Shown here piece after piece: positions 20,008 through 28,962 of a DNA stretch of 64,000 nucleotides (its first letter is position 1; each line of letters begins with the position of its first letter). The position numbers and the translations under genes are program-made. Below the pieces are notes generated by a model. That model saw only the letters and a list, made by a program, of their open reading frames with translations. It was not told the DNA's origin and did no database searches. The stretch is from contig NZ_QJRF01000040.1 in assembly GCF_013393345.1 (NCBI RefSeq), forward strand, positions 62,001 to 126,000, read 5' to 3'. This stretch comes from Pseudomonas taiwanensis. GTDB taxonomy: Bacteria; Pseudomonadota; Gammaproteobacteria; Pseudomonadales; Pseudomonadaceae.

Positions 20008-21091
20008 GAGGTTCCACCTTGACGTACTTGGAAAGTTTGCCGAGTTCGGGCTCCTCTCCCTGATAGAGCTGGATCGAATCGGCAGGGGGCGGTGCGTCGC
20101 CATAGATTTCCTGGGTCGAGGCACACACGCTCTTCAGCGAGGAATCGGCGGCGAAGGCCTCGAGGGCGAAGACTTCCGCCGCGCTCGCGCCACCAATCCG
20201 CCAGGATTGCTCCAGGACTCCGGACCGCTGCCGCCCGCGAGCGTCCAGCCCCCTTGCGATGTCGTAGTTGCGACGCGAGGCGAACATTTCCGGATAGCTG
20301 TCGAAGGCGGCCTTCTCATAAATGCGCGCCTGCTCGATAGCCAGGCGGGTTGCTGGCGGCAGGTCGAGCTTCATCAGGTCCGCGTAATCGCCGTTCACCA
20401 GGGTCAGCTGCGAGCCGCCGTAGACACTTTCGCCGTCGTTATCCTGGGTCAGCTGCTGGGTGCCGAAGTAGCTGACCACCAGGCCGGCGGCGCGTATCTG
20501 GCCAACGCTGAAGGTTTCGGGCTGTTCCAGGTCCTCTTCCAGCACCAGGCCCCAGGTTCCGAGTTCTTCCGCATCCTGTTCGTCCAGGGCTTCGCCCAGG
20601 TCGTGCAGGTTCCAGATCACCTGTTGGCCGCGCCCGGCCTTGCCGCGTACTGGTTTCAGGCGCAGCGGGCCATGTTCCAGCATCGCTTCACCGGCGCGGT
20701 GGGCGTCGGTCAGGTCGAATACCGTATAGCCATGGAGGATGGCCTTGGCAGCCTGCTCGGCAAAGCGCTCGGACCAGCCCGGCGGAACGCGGTTAGGCAG
20801 TTTGAACAACGGATGAGTGATCGCCTTGGTGGCCGTGAAGGGCTGCGGGACCAGGCCGCCGAAGAAATCATCCGGTCCATGTATGCCCAGACCGTTGCCA
20901 TTGCCGATCAGCGTTTCATCGGGAATCAGGTAGTACTGTCCCTGTTCGTGCTGCAGCGGGTCGTAACGGCCTAGAAATGGGCATCCCAGCAGTTCGCCGA
21001 GCTTTTCTCCCAGTATCCGGTGCACAGCCAGTTCGTGCTCCAGGAAGCGTTCGCCGACCTGCAGCAGCAGTACTCCATCGCGGCGCTTCAT
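19994..21091 (-). CDS. DUF3182 family protein (ATP-grasp-like)
   Basis: A 365-residue protein I assign to DUF3182. It has L-K-P-V-R-G-K-A-G-R-G-Q-Q-V, like the phosphate-binding loop of ATP-grasp enzymes, followed by an acidic L-V-L-E-E-D-L-E, and near the end R-R-N-Y-D-I-A-R-G-L-D. Such enzymes join a carboxylate to an amine, thiol or sugar using ATP, but no substrate is established for this family. The ATG at 21091 shares its A with the upstream TGA; a GTG at 21094 is the alternative. The context is a secreted Cys-rich protein upstream and a hydrolase downstream. Confidence 0.65.
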   Translation of the reverse strand: MKRRDGVLLLQVGERFLEHELAVHRILGEKLGELLGCPFLGRYDPLQHEQGQYYLIPDETLIGNGNGLGIHGPDDFFGGLVPQPFTATKAITHPLFKLPNRVPPGWSERFAEQAAKAILHGYTVFDLTDAHRAGEAMLEHGPLRLKPVRGKAGRGQQVIWNLHDLGEALDEQDAEELGTWGLVLEEDLEQPETFSVGQIRAAGLVVSYFGTQQLTQDNDGESVYGGSQLTLVNGDYADLMKLDLPPATRLAIEQARIYEKAAFDSYPEMFASRRNYDIARGLDARGRQRSGVLEQSWRIGGASAAEVFALEAFAADSSLKSVCASTQEIYGDAPPPADSIQLYQGEEPELGKLSKYVKVEPHDST

Positions 21092-21519
21092 CACTGTTCC
21101 CGCCAGGTACCGCCGCTGTTTTCACAGTCGGTGCGGGCCTGTCCCAGGTTGGCGACGCTGTAGTAGTAAGTGATGACCTTGGCGTCATTGGGGATTGCCG
21201 GGCGCGCCTGGCTTTCGTTCTCCGCGCCGGATCGGGGATTGGCCAGGGATTCCTGGGTCAGGGCAGCAATGCACTGACCATCGCTGCCGTCGGCGCAACG
21301 TTCGACCGGGTGCTTCTGGCTGCTGAGCATCTCTTTGCTCTCGTTGCTGCAGGACCAGTCGATGGTCGACTCGGGCACGCCGGTGAACTCATAGCAGCTC
21401 TCCATCTCGACTGCCGGTACTGCAGAACTCGATGAACGGGTCATGACATGGCATGCCTCGGCCAGGGCCGAACCTGTGCCTAGCAGAAAGAGCAGCGGGA
21501 TCAGGGGGGCAAGGCGCAT
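21091..21519 (-). CDS. Small secreted Cys-containing protein, unknown
   Basis: A 142-residue protein with a clear Sec signal peptide (M-R-L-A-P-L-I-P-L-L-F-L-L-G-T-G-S-A-L-A, cleavage before E-A-C). The mature part has seven or so cysteines, including C-Y-E-F-T-G-V-P and W-S-C-S-N-E-S, suggesting disulfides in the periplasm. No family recognised. The ATG at 21519 follows GGAG by 7 bases; a TTG two codons upstream is less likely. First gene of the operon with DUF3182 and the hydrolase, which it overlaps. Confidence 0.65.
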   Translation of the reverse strand: MRLAPLIPLLFLLGTGSALAEACHVMTRSSSSAVPAVEMESCYEFTGVPESTIDWSCSNESKEMLSSQKHPVERCADGSDGQCIAALTQESLANPRSGAENESQARPAIPNDAKVITYYYSVANLGQARTDCENSGGTWREQ

Positions 21520-21548
21520 GGTCAATCTCCAGTCAGCTGTTCACAGCT

Positions 21549-21579
21549 TCTGAACGGGGAGGTTCGCGGAGAGTTCAGG
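21549..21579. promoter_or_regulatory. Overlapping divergent ECF-sigma-type promoter candidates
   Basis: On the minus strand GAACTC (21576-21571), 17 bases, TCAGA faces the secreted-protein operon. On the plus strand GAACGG (21552-21557), 17 bases, TCAGG faces DUF2513-glgP. The two overlap almost fully because the sequence reads TCTGAAC at one end and GTTCAGG at the other. Confidence 0.45.
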
Positions 21580-21684
21580 GTGATTGATCAACGGAAGCGC
21601 GCCGGAGGCGAGAAAGTCTGAACTCGCGGCCGTTGCTGTGGACTCAAATTGAAGGCGTTGTCGCCGTACGAGGAGCAATCACTC

Positions 21685-22014
21685 ATGAAGCGGAACTGGG
21701 ATCTGATCAGGGATCTACTGCTGGAAATCGAGGCCCTGGAACCAGGCCATCTCGTGACCCTGCATTGCACCGATGAACACAGTCTGGGGGAGGTGGACTA
21801 TCACCTTCACCTGATGGAACAGGCCGGCCTGGTGGAATGCCGGGAGCAGCGCCAGTGGAATGGCGAGTCCGGCCGCGTCGCCAGTGCATTGACCCTGGAC
21901 GGCCACGACCTGCTCGACAGTATCCGCGACCAGGAGAACTGGGATGCCAAAAAGGCCATGCTGCTACAGCGCCTGGGCGTCATCTCCTACGATTCGTTAA
22001 GGAAGATCTGCTAA
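21685..22014 (+). CDS. DUF2513 domain protein
   Basis: A 109-residue protein opening M-K-R-N-W-D-L-I-R-D-L-L-L-E-I-E, the signature of DUF2513, which looks like a winged-helix fold and is often found on phages. The later Y-H-L-H-L-M-E-Q-A-G-L-V-E and G-H-D-L-L-D-S-I-R segments fit that domain. AGGAG lies 9 bases before the ATG at 21685. It sits 28 bases upstream of glgP, so it may be a regulator cotranscribed with phosphorylase, but DNA binding is inferred. Confidence 0.7.
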   Translation: MKRNWDLIRDLLLEIEALEPGHLVTLHCTDEHSLGEVDYHLHLMEQAGLVECREQRQWNGESGRVASALTLDGHDLLDSIRDQENWDAKKAMLLQRLGVISYDSLRKIC

Positions 22015-22042
22015 TCCCCTGTGCAGCTGACGAGAGGTGGTG

Positions 22043-24505
22043 ATGGCCGAGCAGCCAACTTCCGCCGATGCCGTCCAGACGTTCAAGGACAGCATCCTGG
22101 CGAAACTCAAGTACGCCGTTGGCAAATCCCCGGTAACCGCCTTTGATCATGACTGGTTCGAGGCGCTGGCCCTGGCGACGCGCGACTACCTGGTTGACCA
22201 ATGGGAGGAAGCTTCCAGCCATGTCGACCGGCAGGACCAGAAGCGCATCTATTACCTCTCGCTGGAATTCCTCATCGGCCGCCTGCTGATGGATAACCTG
22301 AGCAATCTCGGCCTGCTGGACGTGGCCCGCCAGGCCATGGCCGACTTGAACGTCGATCTCGACCGCATCCGTGAAGTGGAACCCGACGCAGCCCTCGGCA
22401 ATGGTGGCCTCGGGCGATTGGCCGCGTGCTTCATGGAAAGCATGGCAACCCTGCGCCTGGCCGCGCATGGCTACGGCATTCGATACGAACACGGTCTTTT
22501 CCGTCAGGCGATCATCGACGGCTGGCAGGCGGAACAGACGGAAACCTGGCTGGATTTCGGCAATCCCTGGGAATTCGAGCGACCCGAAGTGGCGTATACC
22601 GTTGGCTTCGGCGGCAGCGTCTTCAGCCACCAGGAGGACGACGGCAGCGTCCGGCAGATCTGGCAACCCCACGAGACCATCCGCGCCATCGCATATGACA
22701 CGCCCGTGGTCGGCTGGCGACGCTCGGCAGTCAATACCCTGCGGCTGTGGCGGGCGCGCGCCGAGGAAGACCTGCAACTGGACCGTTTCAATGCCGGCGA
22801 CCACATCGGCGCAGTGGCGGACGTGGTCCGTGCCGAATCCATCTCCCTCGTGCTCTATCCCGCCGATATCACCGAAGCCGGACAGGAGCTGCGCCTGCGC
22901 CAGGAGTTCTTCTTCGTTTCGGCCTCGCTCCAGGACCTGCTGCAGCGCCATATGGACCAGTACGGCGACGTGAACAACCTGCCCGAGAAGGTCGCCATCC
23001 AGCTCAACGACACGCACCCGGCCATTGCCGTTGTCGAACTGATGCGCCAGTTGGTGGACGTGCACAGGATGGAGTGGGGCAAGGCGTGGGAGCTGACGGT
23101 GGCGACGCTGGCCTACACCAATCACACGCTGTTGCCGGAAGCGCTGGAGTCCTGGCCGGTGGCGTTGATGGAACGCCTGTTGCCCCGTCACCTGCAGATC
23201 ATCTACCTGATCAACGCTCTGCACATCGATGCCCTGCGCGCCAAGGACATCCACGACTTTGCGCTGCTGCGCTCGGTGTCGCTGATCGAGGAAGAACAGG
23301 GGCGGCGCGTGCGCATGGGCAACCTGGCGTTTCTCGGTGCCCACAGCGTCAACGGCGTGTCGGCGTTGCATACCCGGCTGATGCAGAAAACGGTATTCCG
23401 TGACCTGCACCAGCTGTACCCCAACCGGGTGAACAACAAGACCAACGGCGTGACCTTCCGCCGCTGGCTGTTCCAGGTCAATCCACAGCTCACCCGCCTG
23501 CTGGTGGAAACCCTGGGGGAGGGCGTTCTGGATTCGCCGGAAACCGTATTGCAGGAGCTGGAGCCCTGTGCCGAAAAGCAGACCTTCCGCAAGCAGTTCA
23601 GCCTCAGCCGCCAGCACAACAAGGATGCCCTGGCCCAACTGATCCGCCAGCGGCTGGGCATCGCCGTGGATTCCCACGCCATCTTCGACGTGCAGGTCAA
23701 ACGCATCCACGAATACAAACGCCAGCTGCTCAACCTGCTGCACACCGTCGCCCTCTACCAGGCGATCCGCAACGACCCGGCCACCGACTGGGTGCCCAGG
23801 GTGAAGATCTTCGCCGGCAAGGCCGCCGCCAGTTACCAGCAGGCGAAGATGATCATCAAGCTGGCCAACGATATCAGCCGCACCATCAATGACGACCCCA
23901 CAGTGCGCGGGCTGCTGAAGGTGGTGTTCATTCCCAACTACAACGTCAGCCTGGCCGAGGCGATCATTCCGGCGGCCGATCTCTCCGAACAGATTTCCAC
24001 CGCCGGCCTTGAGGCCTCCGGGACCAGCAACATGAAGTTTGCTCTCAACGGCGCGTTGACCATTGGCACCCTGGATGGCGCCAATGTCGAGATGTGCGAA
24101 CGGATCGGCCGGGACAACATGTTCATCTTCGGCATGACAGCGCAACAGGTGGAACAGCGACGCCTGGCCGAACTGGCCGGCGAACCGGCGGCCCGGTGCT
24201 CCGAGCGTCTCCACGCCGCACTGGATGCTGTTCGCTCAGGCGTGTTTTCGCCCGAAGACCGGGGGCGTTACCAGGGGATGGTGGATGCGTTGACCCGCGA
24301 GGACCGCTATCGAGTCCGCGATGACTTCGACGCCTATTGGAATGCCCAGCGGCAGGTGGACAAGTGTTGGCAGAACAGTTCCCGCTGGTGGCGTTCCGCA
24401 GTCCTCAACACCGCGCGCATGGGCTGGTTTTCCTCCGACCGCAGCATTCGCGAATACGCCACCGATATCTGGAACGTTCCCGTCCCCCCGCCGGAACAGC
24501 ACTGA
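22043..24505 (+). CDS. glgP: GlgP, glycogen/maltodextrin phosphorylase
   Basis: An 820-residue GT35 enzyme that releases glucose-1-phosphate from alpha-1,4-glucan ends. The pyridoxal-phosphate lysine is K665 in E-A-S-G-T-S-N-M-K-F-A-L-N-G. The A-A-L-G-N-G-G-L-G-R-L-A-A-C-F family block is present near residue 115, and N-N-K-T-N-G-V-T-F-R-R-W near 465. The length is standard. The ATG at 22043 follows GAGAGG; two GTG codons just upstream are alternatives. Glucose-1-phosphate made here can feed GalU, encoded at 44225. It is convergent with the next gene, 4 bases away. Confidence 0.95.
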   Translation: MAEQPTSADAVQTFKDSILAKLKYAVGKSPVTAFDHDWFEALALATRDYLVDQWEEASSHVDRQDQKRIYYLSLEFLIGRLLMDNLSNLGLLDVARQAMADLNVDLDRIREVEPDAALGNGGLGRLAACFMESMATLRLAAHGYGIRYEHGLFRQAIIDGWQAEQTETWLDFGNPWEFERPEVAYTVGFGGSVFSHQEDDGSVRQIWQPHETIRAIAYDTPVVGWRRSAVNTLRLWRARAEEDLQLDRFNAGDHIGAVADVVRAESISLVLYPADITEAGQELRLRQEFFFVSASLQDLLQRHMDQYGDVNNLPEKVAIQLNDTHPAIAVVELMRQLVDVHRMEWGKAWELTVATLAYTNHTLLPEALESWPVALMERLLPRHLQIIYLINALHIDALRAKDIHDFALLRSVSLIEEEQGRRVRMGNLAFLGAHSVNGVSALHTRLMQKTVFRDLHQLYPNRVNNKTNGVTFRRWLFQVNPQLTRLLVETLGEGVLDSPETVLQELEPCAEKQTFRKQFSLSRQHNKDALAQLIRQRLGIAVDSHAIFDVQVKRIHEYKRQLLNLLHTVALYQAIRNDPATDWVPRVKIFAGKAAASYQQAKMIIKLANDISRTINDDPTVRGLLKVVFIPNYNVSLAEAIIPAADLSEQISTAGLEASGTSNMKFALNGALTIGTLDGANVEMCERIGRDNMFIFGMTAQQVEQRRLAELAGEPAARCSERLHAALDAVRSGVFSPEDRGRYQGMVDALTREDRYRVRDDFDAYWNAQRQVDKCWQNSSRWWRSAVLNTARMGWFSSDRSIREYATDIWNVPVPPPEQH

Positions 24506-24509
24506 CGGC

Positions 24510-25148
24510 TCAGGCATCCTCGTCGCAGAGCAGCAGGCACTGGTGCAGGTGATTTCGCAGCATCAGTTCGTCCAGCACGGCCGAGGCGAAACTCTGCAGA
24601 AGTTCGACCGAATGTGCCTTCTCGGCCGAGGGCGCGTGCACGAAGTCATCGAAGTCCAGGTCCGGATCGTAGCCTTGCGGCGCTTCCACCAAGGTCCACT
24701 CCAAACCACTGTCCAGCAGGCGGCGCTGTAGGTATTCCGCCGCAGGTGCCGGGCTGGAGGGCGACTGCTCCAGCCATTGCAACGGGTCGATGATCACCAG
24801 CCGGCGTACCCCCGCAATGCACAGGCCATCGATCAGGGCGCTGATCCCGGTATAGACCTGCGCAAAGGCCTCGCCGCTGCCGTCATGGGCTGCGGCGGGC
24901 ACACCGGACGCGCAAGGCATGCCGATCACGGCAGTCTTGCCCACCACTGCGTGACTCACGCTGAGAGCGTCGTAGGGGTTGCTGCTCATCGCGCGAATGC
25001 CGGGCCGTGCGGTGATCGCGTTGAGGTCACTGAGCACGGCGCCGACCTCGTACTGGCGATGCAGGGCCTCCACCATCAGCGCATAGCCGAGTGCGCTCTG
25101 TGCACCGTAGAGGGCGAGCTTCACCGCCGGGGTTTCGAGGTTTTTCAT
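24510..25148 (-). CDS. NAD(P)-binding Rossmann-like protein
   Basis: A 212-residue protein opening V-K-L-A-L-Y-G-A-Q-S-A-L-G-Y-A-L, a variant of the G-x-x-G-x-x-G nucleotide loop of atypical short-chain dehydrogenases (NmrA/YwnB-like), followed by R-R-L-V-I-I-D-P as a later strand. No classical Y-x-x-x-K pair is seen, so it may sense rather than turn over nucleotides. Its ATG overlaps the stop of the small gene upstream by 4 bases. Function unknown. Confidence 0.6.
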   Translation of the reverse strand: MKNLETPAVKLALYGAQSALGYALMVEALHRQYEVGAVLSDLNAITARPGIRAMSSNPYDALSVSHAVVGKTAVIGMPCASGVPAAAHDGSGEAFAQVYTGISALIDGLCIAGVRRLVIIDPLQWLEQSPSSPAPAAEYLQRRLLDSGLEWTLVEAPQGYDPDLDFDDFVHAPSAEKAHSVELLQSFASAVLDELMLRNHLHQCLLLCDEDA

Positions 25149-25369
25149 GGCTGCAGGTTATGGGCCGGGGTGGGCCCATCCTTCTTCGGGTGGCTGATGC
25201 GGGTCACCTGGACATCGGTGAAAGATTCGGGGGAGGCGGAGGTGTGCAGGGAGCCCAGGTAGAAGCGCGCCTGGTCCGGCGTCATGGCTTCGCTATCCGC
25301 TTCCACCTCGACGCTGCAGGGCTGGTTGTCGAGGATGTAGCTGATCAGGAATAGCGTCTTCTTGGACAT
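25145..25369 (-). CDS. Small conserved-looking protein (74 aa)
   Basis: A 74-residue protein with alternating hydrophobic strands (T-L-F-L-I-S-Y-I-L-D, then C-S-V-E-V-E-A-D) and a helix (M-T-P-D-Q-A-R-F-Y-L-G). The start is the ATG at 25369 after AGGGA; upstream in-frame codons lack a ribosome site. Its stop overlaps the Rossmann-like gene start by 4 bases, so the two are translationally coupled. It is divergent from the zinc-ribbon gene and ku. No family recognised. Confidence 0.6.
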   Translation of the reverse strand: MSKKTLFLISYILDNQPCSVEVEADSEAMTPDQARFYLGSLHTSASPESFTDVQVTRISHPKKDGPTPAHNLQP

Positions 25370-25542
25370 GAGCGGGCACTCCCTTTGGCTTGATGTATTA
25401 GAGATAGGAGTCGCGGCCTGCCAGTAGGGGTTCCGCCAATCCGTCGGACGGCGCCGCGCCGGTCGATTGGGTGAGTCGCCGAGGAACCCCGGCTGTCGAA
25501 CGGTCATGCACGACACTCCCGCGCCACGCGGGGGAGGTTGCG

Positions 25543-25695
25543 ATGAGCTTCATCTGTTTCTTCTGCGGCTGTGCCTGGATGCTGGAAATGCCGGTACGAA
25601 TCGGCAATGAGAACCTCATGCAGCAGCGCTGCAGCCGTTGCGGCAGCAACCGCTATATCAGGCCTGTCGAAGAAACCCGCCAGCCAGGGAGGTAG
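25543..25695 (+). CDS. Small zinc-ribbon-like protein (50 aa)
   Basis: A 50-residue protein with two Cys pairs: F-F-C-G-C near the start and C-S-R-C-G about 20 residues later, a typical rubredoxin-knuckle or zinc-ribbon spacing. GGGGAGG lies 7 bases before the ATG at 25543. It ends 74 bases before ku. A small metal-binding or nucleic-acid-binding role is likely. A link to end joining is only positional. Confidence 0.55.
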   Translation: MSFICFFCGCAWMLEMPVRIGNENLMQQRCSRCGSNRYIRPVEETRQPGR

Positions 25696-25710
25696 CCCGG
25701 CGGATTCCTG

Positions 25711-25737
25711 CAACTTTGCGGAGGACGGCCTGTCGGT
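25711..25737 (+). promoter_or_regulatory. ECF-sigma-type promoter candidate for ku
   Basis: CAACTT, 16 bases, TCGGT, ending 32 bases before the ku start. One base off GAACTT and one off TCGGA. Confidence 0.4.
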
Positions 25738-25769
25738 CGAATGTAGGCCACCGCGAAGGGGAAATTTCC

Positions 25770-26663
25770 ATGGCACGCGCAATCTGGAAAGGCGCCATCA
25801 GCTTCGGACTCGTGCACATTCCGGTCGCCCTGGTTTCCGCCAGCGAATCCAGCGGCATCGATTTCGACTGGCTGGACAAGCGCAGCATGGAGCCGGTCGG
25901 CTACAAGCGCGTGAACAAGATCACCGGCAAGGAAATCCAGCGCGAGGACATCGTCAAGGGCGTGGAATACGGTGATGGGCACTATGTGGTCCTCAGCGAT
26001 GACGAAATCCGCCAGGCGCACCCGGAGTCGACGCAGACCATCGATATCATCGCCTTCGTTGAAGCCACGCAGATTCCCCTGCAGAACATCGAAGCGCCGT
26101 ATTACCTCAGCCCCGACAAGCGTGGTGGCAAGGTCTATGCCTTGCTGCGCGAAGCCCTCGAAGCGTCGGGCAAGGTCGCCCTCGCCGAGGTAGTGCTGCG
26201 CACCCGCCAGCACCTCGCTGCGCTGATGCCGATGGAGAATGCGCTGGTCCTGGTGATGCTGCGCTGGCCCTCTGAAGTGCGAAAACTCGATGTGCTTGAC
26301 CTGGGCTCAGACGTGACCAACGCGAAACTGAGCAAGGGCGAGATGCAGATGGCCAGCCGTCTCATCGAGGACATGACCACCGACTGGGAGCCGGAATCCT
26401 ATGTCGACACCTTCAGCGAGAAGGTGATGGAACTGGCGGAGCAGAAGGCCAAGGCGGGCAAGATCGAACGCGTGGAACAACCGGGCGAGGAAACCACTGG
26501 CCGGGGCGCCGAGATCATCGACCTTACCGAATTGCTGCGTCGCAGCCTGGGTGGGAAAGGCAAAGGCGGCAAGGCCACTGAAGAAACAGAGGAAGCTGAA
26601 GCAGCGCCCCGCCGGCGCGCGGGTGGCACCGCGCGCAAACCCGCCAAGGCGTCGCGCAAATGA
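25770..26663 (+). CDS. ku: Ku, non-homologous end-joining DNA-end binding protein
   Basis: A 297-residue homodimeric DNA-end binder. It opens M-A-R-A-I-W-K-G-A-I-S-F-G-L-V-H-I-P-V, the bacterial Ku signature, and has Y-Y-L-S-P-D-K-R and L-R-T-R-Q-H-L-A-A-L in the core. The extended C-terminus is Lys/Arg-rich (R-R-R-A-G-G-T-A-R-K-P), as in Ku proteins that bind DNA beyond the ring. It partners LigD, whose first codons are at the window's left edge. The start is at 25770 after AAGGGGAAA; in-frame codons upstream overlap the zinc-ribbon gene and are not coding. Confidence 0.95.
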   Translation: MARAIWKGAISFGLVHIPVALVSASESSGIDFDWLDKRSMEPVGYKRVNKITGKEIQREDIVKGVEYGDGHYVVLSDDEIRQAHPESTQTIDIIAFVEATQIPLQNIEAPYYLSPDKRGGKVYALLREALEASGKVALAEVVLRTRQHLAALMPMENALVLVMLRWPSEVRKLDVLDLGSDVTNAKLSKGEMQMASRLIEDMTTDWEPESYVDTFSEKVMELAEQKAKAGKIERVEQPGEETTGRGAEIIDLTELLRRSLGGKGKGGKATEETEEAEAAPRRRAGGTARKPAKASRK

Positions 26664-26678
26664 TCGCCGATACCCACC

Positions 26679-26699
26679 GCGAACCTCGGCCGAGGTCGC
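26679..26699. terminator. Hairpin after ku
   Basis: GCGAACCTCGG followed by CCGAGGTCGC forms an imperfect 10-pair stem 15 bases after the ku stop. There is no T run, so it is only a weak terminator candidate. Confidence 0.35.
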
Positions 26700-26770
26700 T
26701 GGCATCAGCAGTCCGTGCCGGGAAGTGGACCCTGCTCGGTAGGACGCCGCCCTGAAGCGCCTGAGTGGCC

Positions 26771-27760
26771 TCAGCCCGTCTCCGATTTTTCCGGCCGGAC
26801 CTTGTGCTTGTGGTGCTTGCGAATGGTCTTGGCGCGTTTTTCCAGAATCAGATAGGTCACTACGGCGATCAGCAACGGCACCAGGAAATACAACGTGCGG
26901 TAGCCCAGCAGGGCCGCCACCAGTCCGCCCTGACTGACCTGATCGTGCAGCAGGGCGAGGAACACCGTTTCCAGCACGCCGAGCCCGGCCGGGATGTGCG
27001 TGATCACCCCCGCCACGCAGCTGATCAGCAGGATGCCGAGAATCGACGGGTAGTAGGTGCCGTGTCCGTGGGGCAGCAGCCAGAAGATCAATGAGGCCAT
27101 CAGGGCCCAGTTGGTCGCGCCGAGCCAGATCTGGATCACCGCCAGGCGCAGCGAGGGCAGGGTGATCTCATGGTCCCGCCACGACCAGGTCCGCTTTTCA
27201 GCCCAGCCGCAGGCGTACAGGTAGATGCCGACCAGCACCAGGAGCAGCAGGCCGATCATTTGCAGGCCGGTCACACCCAGGCTCCAGCTGGCCGGGAGTT
27301 TCACCAGCCGTAGCGAAAACACCACGCCCGCCAACGCCATGTAACCAATCCAGTTGGTGAGGATGCCGAGGCTGATGATGCGCGTGACCGTGGCGGTATC
27401 CAGCCCGAGCCGCTTGTACAGTCGATAACGCAGCGCCACACCGCCGACCCAGGTGGTGAAGTTGAGGTTGAAGGCGTAGCAGACGAAGGCCACCGGCAGG
27501 ACCTGGCGCGCGGGCAAGTGGTGCCCGGTGTAGGCGCGGCCAATGAGGTCGAAGATGCTGAAGACCATGTAACTGCAGAAGGCGAGGATGCCGCCCACCA
27601 GCAAGGTGGTGAAGCTGAAGGCCTGCAGCGACTTCTTCACCTCGTTCCAGTCGAGGTTGCGTGCCACCAGGTAAAGCAGGACGGGCATCAACAGGATGAA
27701 AAACAGGGTCAGCAGCCGAGAACCCCACTTCATCCACGGTTTCTTGGCGGACTCGCTCAT
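26771..27760 (-). CDS. ybhN: YbhN/UPF0104-type membrane protein
   Basis: A 329-residue inner-membrane protein with about eight helices of the lysylphosphatidylglycerol-flippase-like (UPF0104) family, with F-N-L-N-F-T-T-W-V-G-G-V-A-L-R-Y-R and H-I-P-A-G-L-G-V-L-E-T-V-F-L as landmarks. Members are thought to move lipids or act with lipid-modifying enzymes. The order ybhP-clsB-ybhN is the same as in E. coli ybhPON, which supports a joint role with cardiolipin synthesis. The start overlaps clsB by 4 bases. The C-terminal tail is basic and His-rich. Last gene of the operon. Confidence 0.8.
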   Translation of the reverse strand: MSESAKKPWMKWGSRLLTLFFILLMPVLLYLVARNLDWNEVKKSLQAFSFTTLLVGGILAFCSYMVFSIFDLIGRAYTGHHLPARQVLPVAFVCYAFNLNFTTWVGGVALRYRLYKRLGLDTATVTRIISLGILTNWIGYMALAGVVFSLRLVKLPASWSLGVTGLQMIGLLLLVLVGIYLYACGWAEKRTWSWRDHEITLPSLRLAVIQIWLGATNWALMASLIFWLLPHGHGTYYPSILGILLISCVAGVITHIPAGLGVLETVFLALLHDQVSQGGLVAALLGYRTLYFLVPLLIAVVTYLILEKRAKTIRKHHKHKVRPEKSETG

Positions 27761-28962
27761 CGCGGCTTGCCCTCATCCAGGTGGGGTTCTTCGTCCTCGG
27801 CCGGGTGCTGCGACTCGAGGTTGGGCCGGTGAGCGGGGAACCAACCGGCAATGGCGGGAAAGCGCCGGATGAAGTGGAAACAGAGGAAGATCAGCGGCGC
27901 CCGCCACCAATAGCCCCGGATCATTCGCTCCAGGCTGATGCTCTTGCAGTGGGCGGTCGCCAGCTGCTCCAGATGGCGGTGCAGGTGATGGTTGAAGTCC
28001 CGGTCCCGCACGAACAGATTGGCTTCCAGGTTAAGGGCCAGGCTCAGGGGGTCGAGGTTGCTGGAACCCACGGTCGACCATTCTTCGTCCACCAGTGCGA
28101 CCTTGCCGTGCAGCGGCCGTTGGCAGTACTCGTAGATGGTCACGCCTTCGCGCAACAGGTAGTTGTAGAGCAGGCGGGAGAAACTCTGGGCCCAGAGCAT
28201 GTCCGGCTGCCCCTGCAGGATCAGCACCACCTTCACGCCTCGGCGGGCCGCGTTGCGCAGCTCGCGCAGCAGGCGGTAGCCGGGGAAGAAGTAGGCGTTG
28301 GCCACCACCAGGTGCGAGCGAGCGCTGCGGAAGGCGGCCAGGTACTGCTGTTCGATATCGGTGGTATGGCGATTGTTGTCGCGCTCCACCAGCAGGATGT
28401 GCGCCTGTCCGGTGCTTTGCAGCGGAGGCCGGACCTCGCTGGGGCCTTCCAGCACGGGCCTGAGCAGGCGAAGGCTGGAGCGGTGCAGGTCGGCCACTAT
28501 CGGACCGCTCACTTCCACGGCGTAGTCCTGCTTGGCCATGGGGCCGAAGTCCGCCAGGTGGTCGGCGGAGTAGTTGATGCCGCCGACGAAGGCCAGCTCA
28601 CCGTCGATCACGACGATCTTGCGATGCAGCCGACGGAACAGGTTGGTGCGCATGCCCAGCAGGCGCGGGCTGGGGTCGAAGACGTGCACCCGCACGCCCG
28701 CCGAGGTCATGCTGGCAATGAACGCCTCGCCCAGGTCCGCGGTGCCGTAGCCGTCGAAGGCCAGTTCCACCCTGACACCGCGCTGGGCCACTTCGATCAG
28801 CACTTCCTTGAGTTCATAGCCGACCTTGTCCTCGAAAATGATGAAGGTCTCCACCAGCACTTCGCGCTTCGCCGCGCGGATGCACTCGAACACCCGCGGG
28901 TAATACTCCTCGCCGTTGACCAGCAGTTCGATGTGGTTGCCGTCGCGCCATTGCCCGTTCAC
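27757..28962 (-). CDS. clsB: ClsB-type cardiolipin synthase
   Basis: A 401-residue phospholipase-D family enzyme with both HKD motifs: [19 protein letters not shown] in the N-terminal half and [18 protein letters not shown] in the C-terminal half. It lacks the two N-terminal membrane helices of ClsA, as expected for ClsB. It should make cardiolipin from phosphatidylglycerol or phosphatidylethanolamine at the inner membrane. It overlaps its neighbours ybhP and ybhN by 4 bases each, so translation is coupled. Confidence 0.9.
   Translation of the reverse strand: MNGQWRDGNHIELLVNGEEYYPRVFECIRAAKREVLVETFIIFEDKVGYELKEVLIEVAQRGVRVELAFDGYGTADLGEAFIASMTSAGVRVHVFDPSPRLLGMRTNLFRRLHRKIVVIDGELAFVGGINYSADHLADFGPMAKQDYAVEVSGPIVADLHRSSLRLLRPVLEGPSEVRPPLQSTGQAHILLVERDNNRHTTDIEQQYLAAFRSARSHLVVANAYFFPGYRLLRELRNAARRGVKVVLILQGQPDMLWAQSFSRLLYNYLLREGVTIYEYCQRPLHGKVALVDEEWSTVGSSNLDPLSLALNLEANLFVRDRDFNHHLHRHLEQLATAHCKSISLERMIRGYWWRAPLIFLCFHFIRRFPAIAGWFPAHRPNLESQHPAEDEEPHLDEGKPR

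Noticed and set aside
21620-21648. GAACTC-N18-TCAAA upstream of DUF2513
   Set aside because: The 18-base gap is outside the 16-17 range of the other sites; the overlapping site at 21552-21579 fits better.
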